Assembly (NCBI GenBank): GCA_937889545.1
Contig: CALAOT010000086.1
Coordinates: forward strand, 1-42,606
From: an uncultured Opitutaceae bacterium
GTDB taxonomy: Bacteria; Verrucomicrobiota; Verrucomicrobiia; Opitutales; Opitutaceae
Reading direction: 5' to 3'
Length of the DNA: 42,606 bases
The notes under the pieces were generated by a model. That model worked only from the letters and a program-made list of their open reading frames with translations. It had not been told where the DNA came from and made no database searches. Below, piece after piece: positions 41,199 through 42,606 of the stretch. Within the stretch, counting starts at the first letter, position 1. Every line of letters starts with the position of its first letter. The position numbers and the translations under genes are program-made.

Positions 41199-42449
41199 CT
41201 AGATCTTCAGCTGGCCAAGGTTCAATGAAGCGATGGCTTCCACCGGCTTGCCTTGAGCGAGCGCGGGCTTGAAACGGATGCTCCTTACGACCGACTCGAG
41301 ATAAGGATCCCCAACCTTCTTTGTGCAAGCTGCGTCAAAAAAGGGCTCATCTGCCAAGCCGTCTTCCGAAACCCTAACATAGAATGTCTCGCCGTACTTT
41401 CTGTCCGCGAGATGCTCGGCCAAGTCGGTCGGCAGTCTCCCCATCACGGGCGTCGCAGGCAGGGTGGCATCCTGGTGGGCTCTGATATATCTCGTCTTCA
41501 CGTAATTGAAGGCTTCGTCGCGGGTGAGTTGCTCGCGTTGTGGCGCGACATTGGTAGCCACCTCTGCGCCCAGATTGTACAGGTGAACTTCGAAATTCTT
41601 CAGCTCGAAGGCTAGCGGGAATCCCCCCTCGAGGAAGCGAACTGCACTTGGATGATTGCCTATTGGATCCAGCGCCTTTGCATATACCAGTTGCCGGAGC
41701 ATTCCCGGCTCGCTGCCCTTCTCGTGAAACCGGGTGATTGTCACGACGTATGGGCTATTGAGCCTGCGCTCCGAAGAAACCTCAAACGTCACCTCCATCG
41801 CGTCGTATCCGAGCGAGGAGCCGCGCTCCCCGGTCATTTCGAGATCCGCGCCCGCGCTGACTGAAGTCTGGTTGACGACGCCTGCCAATCGCGCGGTTTC
41901 GCCATTGGCGTCGCGCGGGCCTTGAGCGGGGCTCGCACCTGAGGTCCCGTTTACTGCGCTGGCTTCAGCTTGCGCATGGGCCAAGGCGGCCTGCGCCTGG
42001 CTTAGGGCGGATTCGTACCCAGCGTTAAGCTGAGCCGCGTTCGCCAGCGCCCGTGTCAACTTCACGGATGGGTCGTTCTCAAATGTGTACGCGGGCGTTC
42101 CCTTCAGGTCGGCGAGCGTGGCGGAGACTTCGGTGATCTTGGGTGACCGCACAATCTTCAAGTTGATCGGTCCGTCCTTGGGCGAGACGACCTTTGGCTG
42201 GCCATTGACCTCGACCACCCAGGAGGACCCGGATACGTCCTGGACGGGATAAGCCTCGCTGCCTGTGCCAACGGAGATGTCGTCCCCCATGAACAATGTG
42301 TACGTCTTGGAAGCGCTCGGGGCGTCGGCCAAGCCGGGAAGAGTTGCCGCCGCGATTGCCGCGGCCGAAAACAGGGTTCGGGCCACGGTTGATATCCTGA
42401 CCGTGTTGGCAATGGAGTGTCTATTCATGGACCTTGAGTTCGTAGGCAT
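41199..42449 (-). CDS. Secreted protein with C-terminal TonB-like domain, function unknown
   Basis: This protein has 416 residues from the ATG at 42449; a second ATG at 42428 leaves a normal signal peptide (MNRHSIANTVRISTVARTLF to LADA), so either may be the start. The N-terminal third contains SKTYTLFMGDDISVGTGSEAYPVQD and a Ser/Ala/Gln-rich linker (ESALSQAQAALAHAQAEASA). A beta-rich middle part follows. The end, YLESVVRSIRFKPALAQGKPVEA, resembles the TonB C-terminal motif of a helix followed by a FKPA..GKPVEA strand. Such domains occur in secreted proteins that are not TonB. No membrane helix beyond the signal is seen. A 28-bp inverted repeat lies upstream. I cannot assign a function. Confidence 0.7.
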   Translation of the reverse strand: MPTNSRSMNRHSIANTVRISTVARTLFSAAAIAAATLPGLADAPSASKTYTLFMGDDISVGTGSEAYPVQDVSGSSWVVEVNGQPKVVSPKDGPINLKIVRSPKITEVSATLADLKGTPAYTFENDPSVKLTRALANAAQLNAGYESALSQAQAALAHAQAEASAVNGTSGASPAQGPRDANGETARLAGVVNQTSVSAGADLEMTGERGSSLGYDAMEVTFEVSSERRLNSPYVVTITRFHEKGSEPGMLRQLVYAKALDPIGNHPSAVRFLEGGFPLAFELKNFEVHLYNLGAEVATNVAPQREQLTRDEAFNYVKTRYIRAHQDATLPATPVMGRLPTDLAEHLADRKYGETFYVRVSEDGLADEPFFDAACTKKVGDPYLESVVRSIRFKPALAQGKPVEAIASLNLGQLKI

Positions 42450-42456
42450 TTTGTAA

Positions 42457-42484
42457 CGGTGTTAAATTACCCAGTATAACACCG
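42457..42484. promoter_or_regulatory. Inverted repeat overlapping the promoter of the 41199-42449 gene
   Basis: CGGTGTTA and TAACACCG are perfect 8-bp arms 12 bp apart. On the minus strand the repeat contains TATACT, a good -10 box, 22 bp before the ATG at 42449. No matching -35 was fixed. It may be an operator that blocks transcription. Confidence 0.5.
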
Positions 42485-42590
42485 ACTGGCGCCGTTTTCC
42501 CTTCAATTCCCGCACACGTTCTCCAGGTGACGCCCTGCCATGCTATTAAAGGGTTCTTCCGGTTTCTTAGTGGCTGAGAGGAGCTGAGGC

Positions 42591-42606
42591 ATGCAAGCTT
42601 TGGAGA
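42591..42606 (+). CDS. Possible start of a divergent gene (only 5 codons in the window)
   Basis: The ATG at 42591 is preceded by GAGAGGAGCTGAGGC, a good Shine-Dalgarno at 9-13 bp. The visible codons read MQALE and then the window ends. It is divergent from the preceding secreted-protein gene. Nothing can be said about the product. Confidence 0.35.

Noticed and set aside
1..42606. CRISPR arrays, tRNA or rRNA genes, insertion sequences
   Set aside because: No regularly spaced repeats, cloverleaf-like tracts, transposase motifs or terminal inverted repeats were seen by eye; a tRNA or RNA-family scan would be decisive.

Overview
The window reads as a chromosomal piece of a GC-rich Gram-negative bacterium, most likely Verrucomicrobiota and probably the Opitutaceae. 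This is inferred from gene content: outer-membrane porins, an RND pump, many FG-GAP/ASPIC-UnbV (CRTAC1-like) proteins, a vanadium-type haloperoxidase, a GH29 fucosidase beside a CE2-like esterase, and a duplicated orphan (ADOP) permease with its PadR regulator. I see no rRNA, tRNA, CRISPR array, insertion sequence, integrase or replication origin. Many genes in the GC-rich part have no clear Shine-Dalgarno sequence, so several starts rest on signal peptides or overlaps.

Layout. 1-1.7 kb (minus): an SPFH / bacterial-PH-like / Arc-type regulator operon behind two long palindromes. 1.8-3.3 kb (minus): an OprO/P-type porin. 3.8-10.1 kb (plus): a tripartite RND efflux operon (lipoprotein adaptor, RND pump, TolC-type channel) with an RraA-like enzyme gene inserted. 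10.2-12.3 kb (minus): an OmpR-type response regulator and histidine kinase. A TTTAATGG-N15-TTAAT element lies about 23 bp before both the regulator gene and the adaptor gene, which links the two-component system to the pump. 12.5-14.1 kb (plus): a DcaP-like porin with a PhoB-box-like promoter repeat.

22.3 down to 14.2 kb (minus): a four-gene series of a membrane-anchored CRTAC1-like protein, a vanadium-dependent haloperoxidase with its active-site set complete, a secreted 1114-residue CRTAC1-like protein, and an alginate-export-type porin. Divergent from it, 22.4-26.3 kb (plus) encodes a LytS-type kinase, a LytTR regulator and a GT39-like membrane glycosyltransferase. I regard the haloperoxidase/CRTAC1/porin block with its divergent LytTR system as the most interesting candidate system here.

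26.3-34 kb: a small ferredoxin divergent from a LysR regulator, a coiled-coil membrane protein built on 14-residue repeats, a broken GT39 gene (internal deletion plus two frameshifts), an acetate transporter of the SatP family, a GH29 alpha-L-fucosidase and a CE2-like SGNH esterase. The last two fit breakdown of acetylated, fucosylated glycans, with SatP able to take up released acetate.

34.1 kb to the end is visibly less GC-rich (two 60-base lines counted at about 52 % against 67-78 % in lines to the left). It carries an S41 peptidase, the PadR-ADOP pair, a secreted LpqC-like esterase and two secreted or anchored proteins of unknown role. It looks like a region of different history, perhaps acquired.
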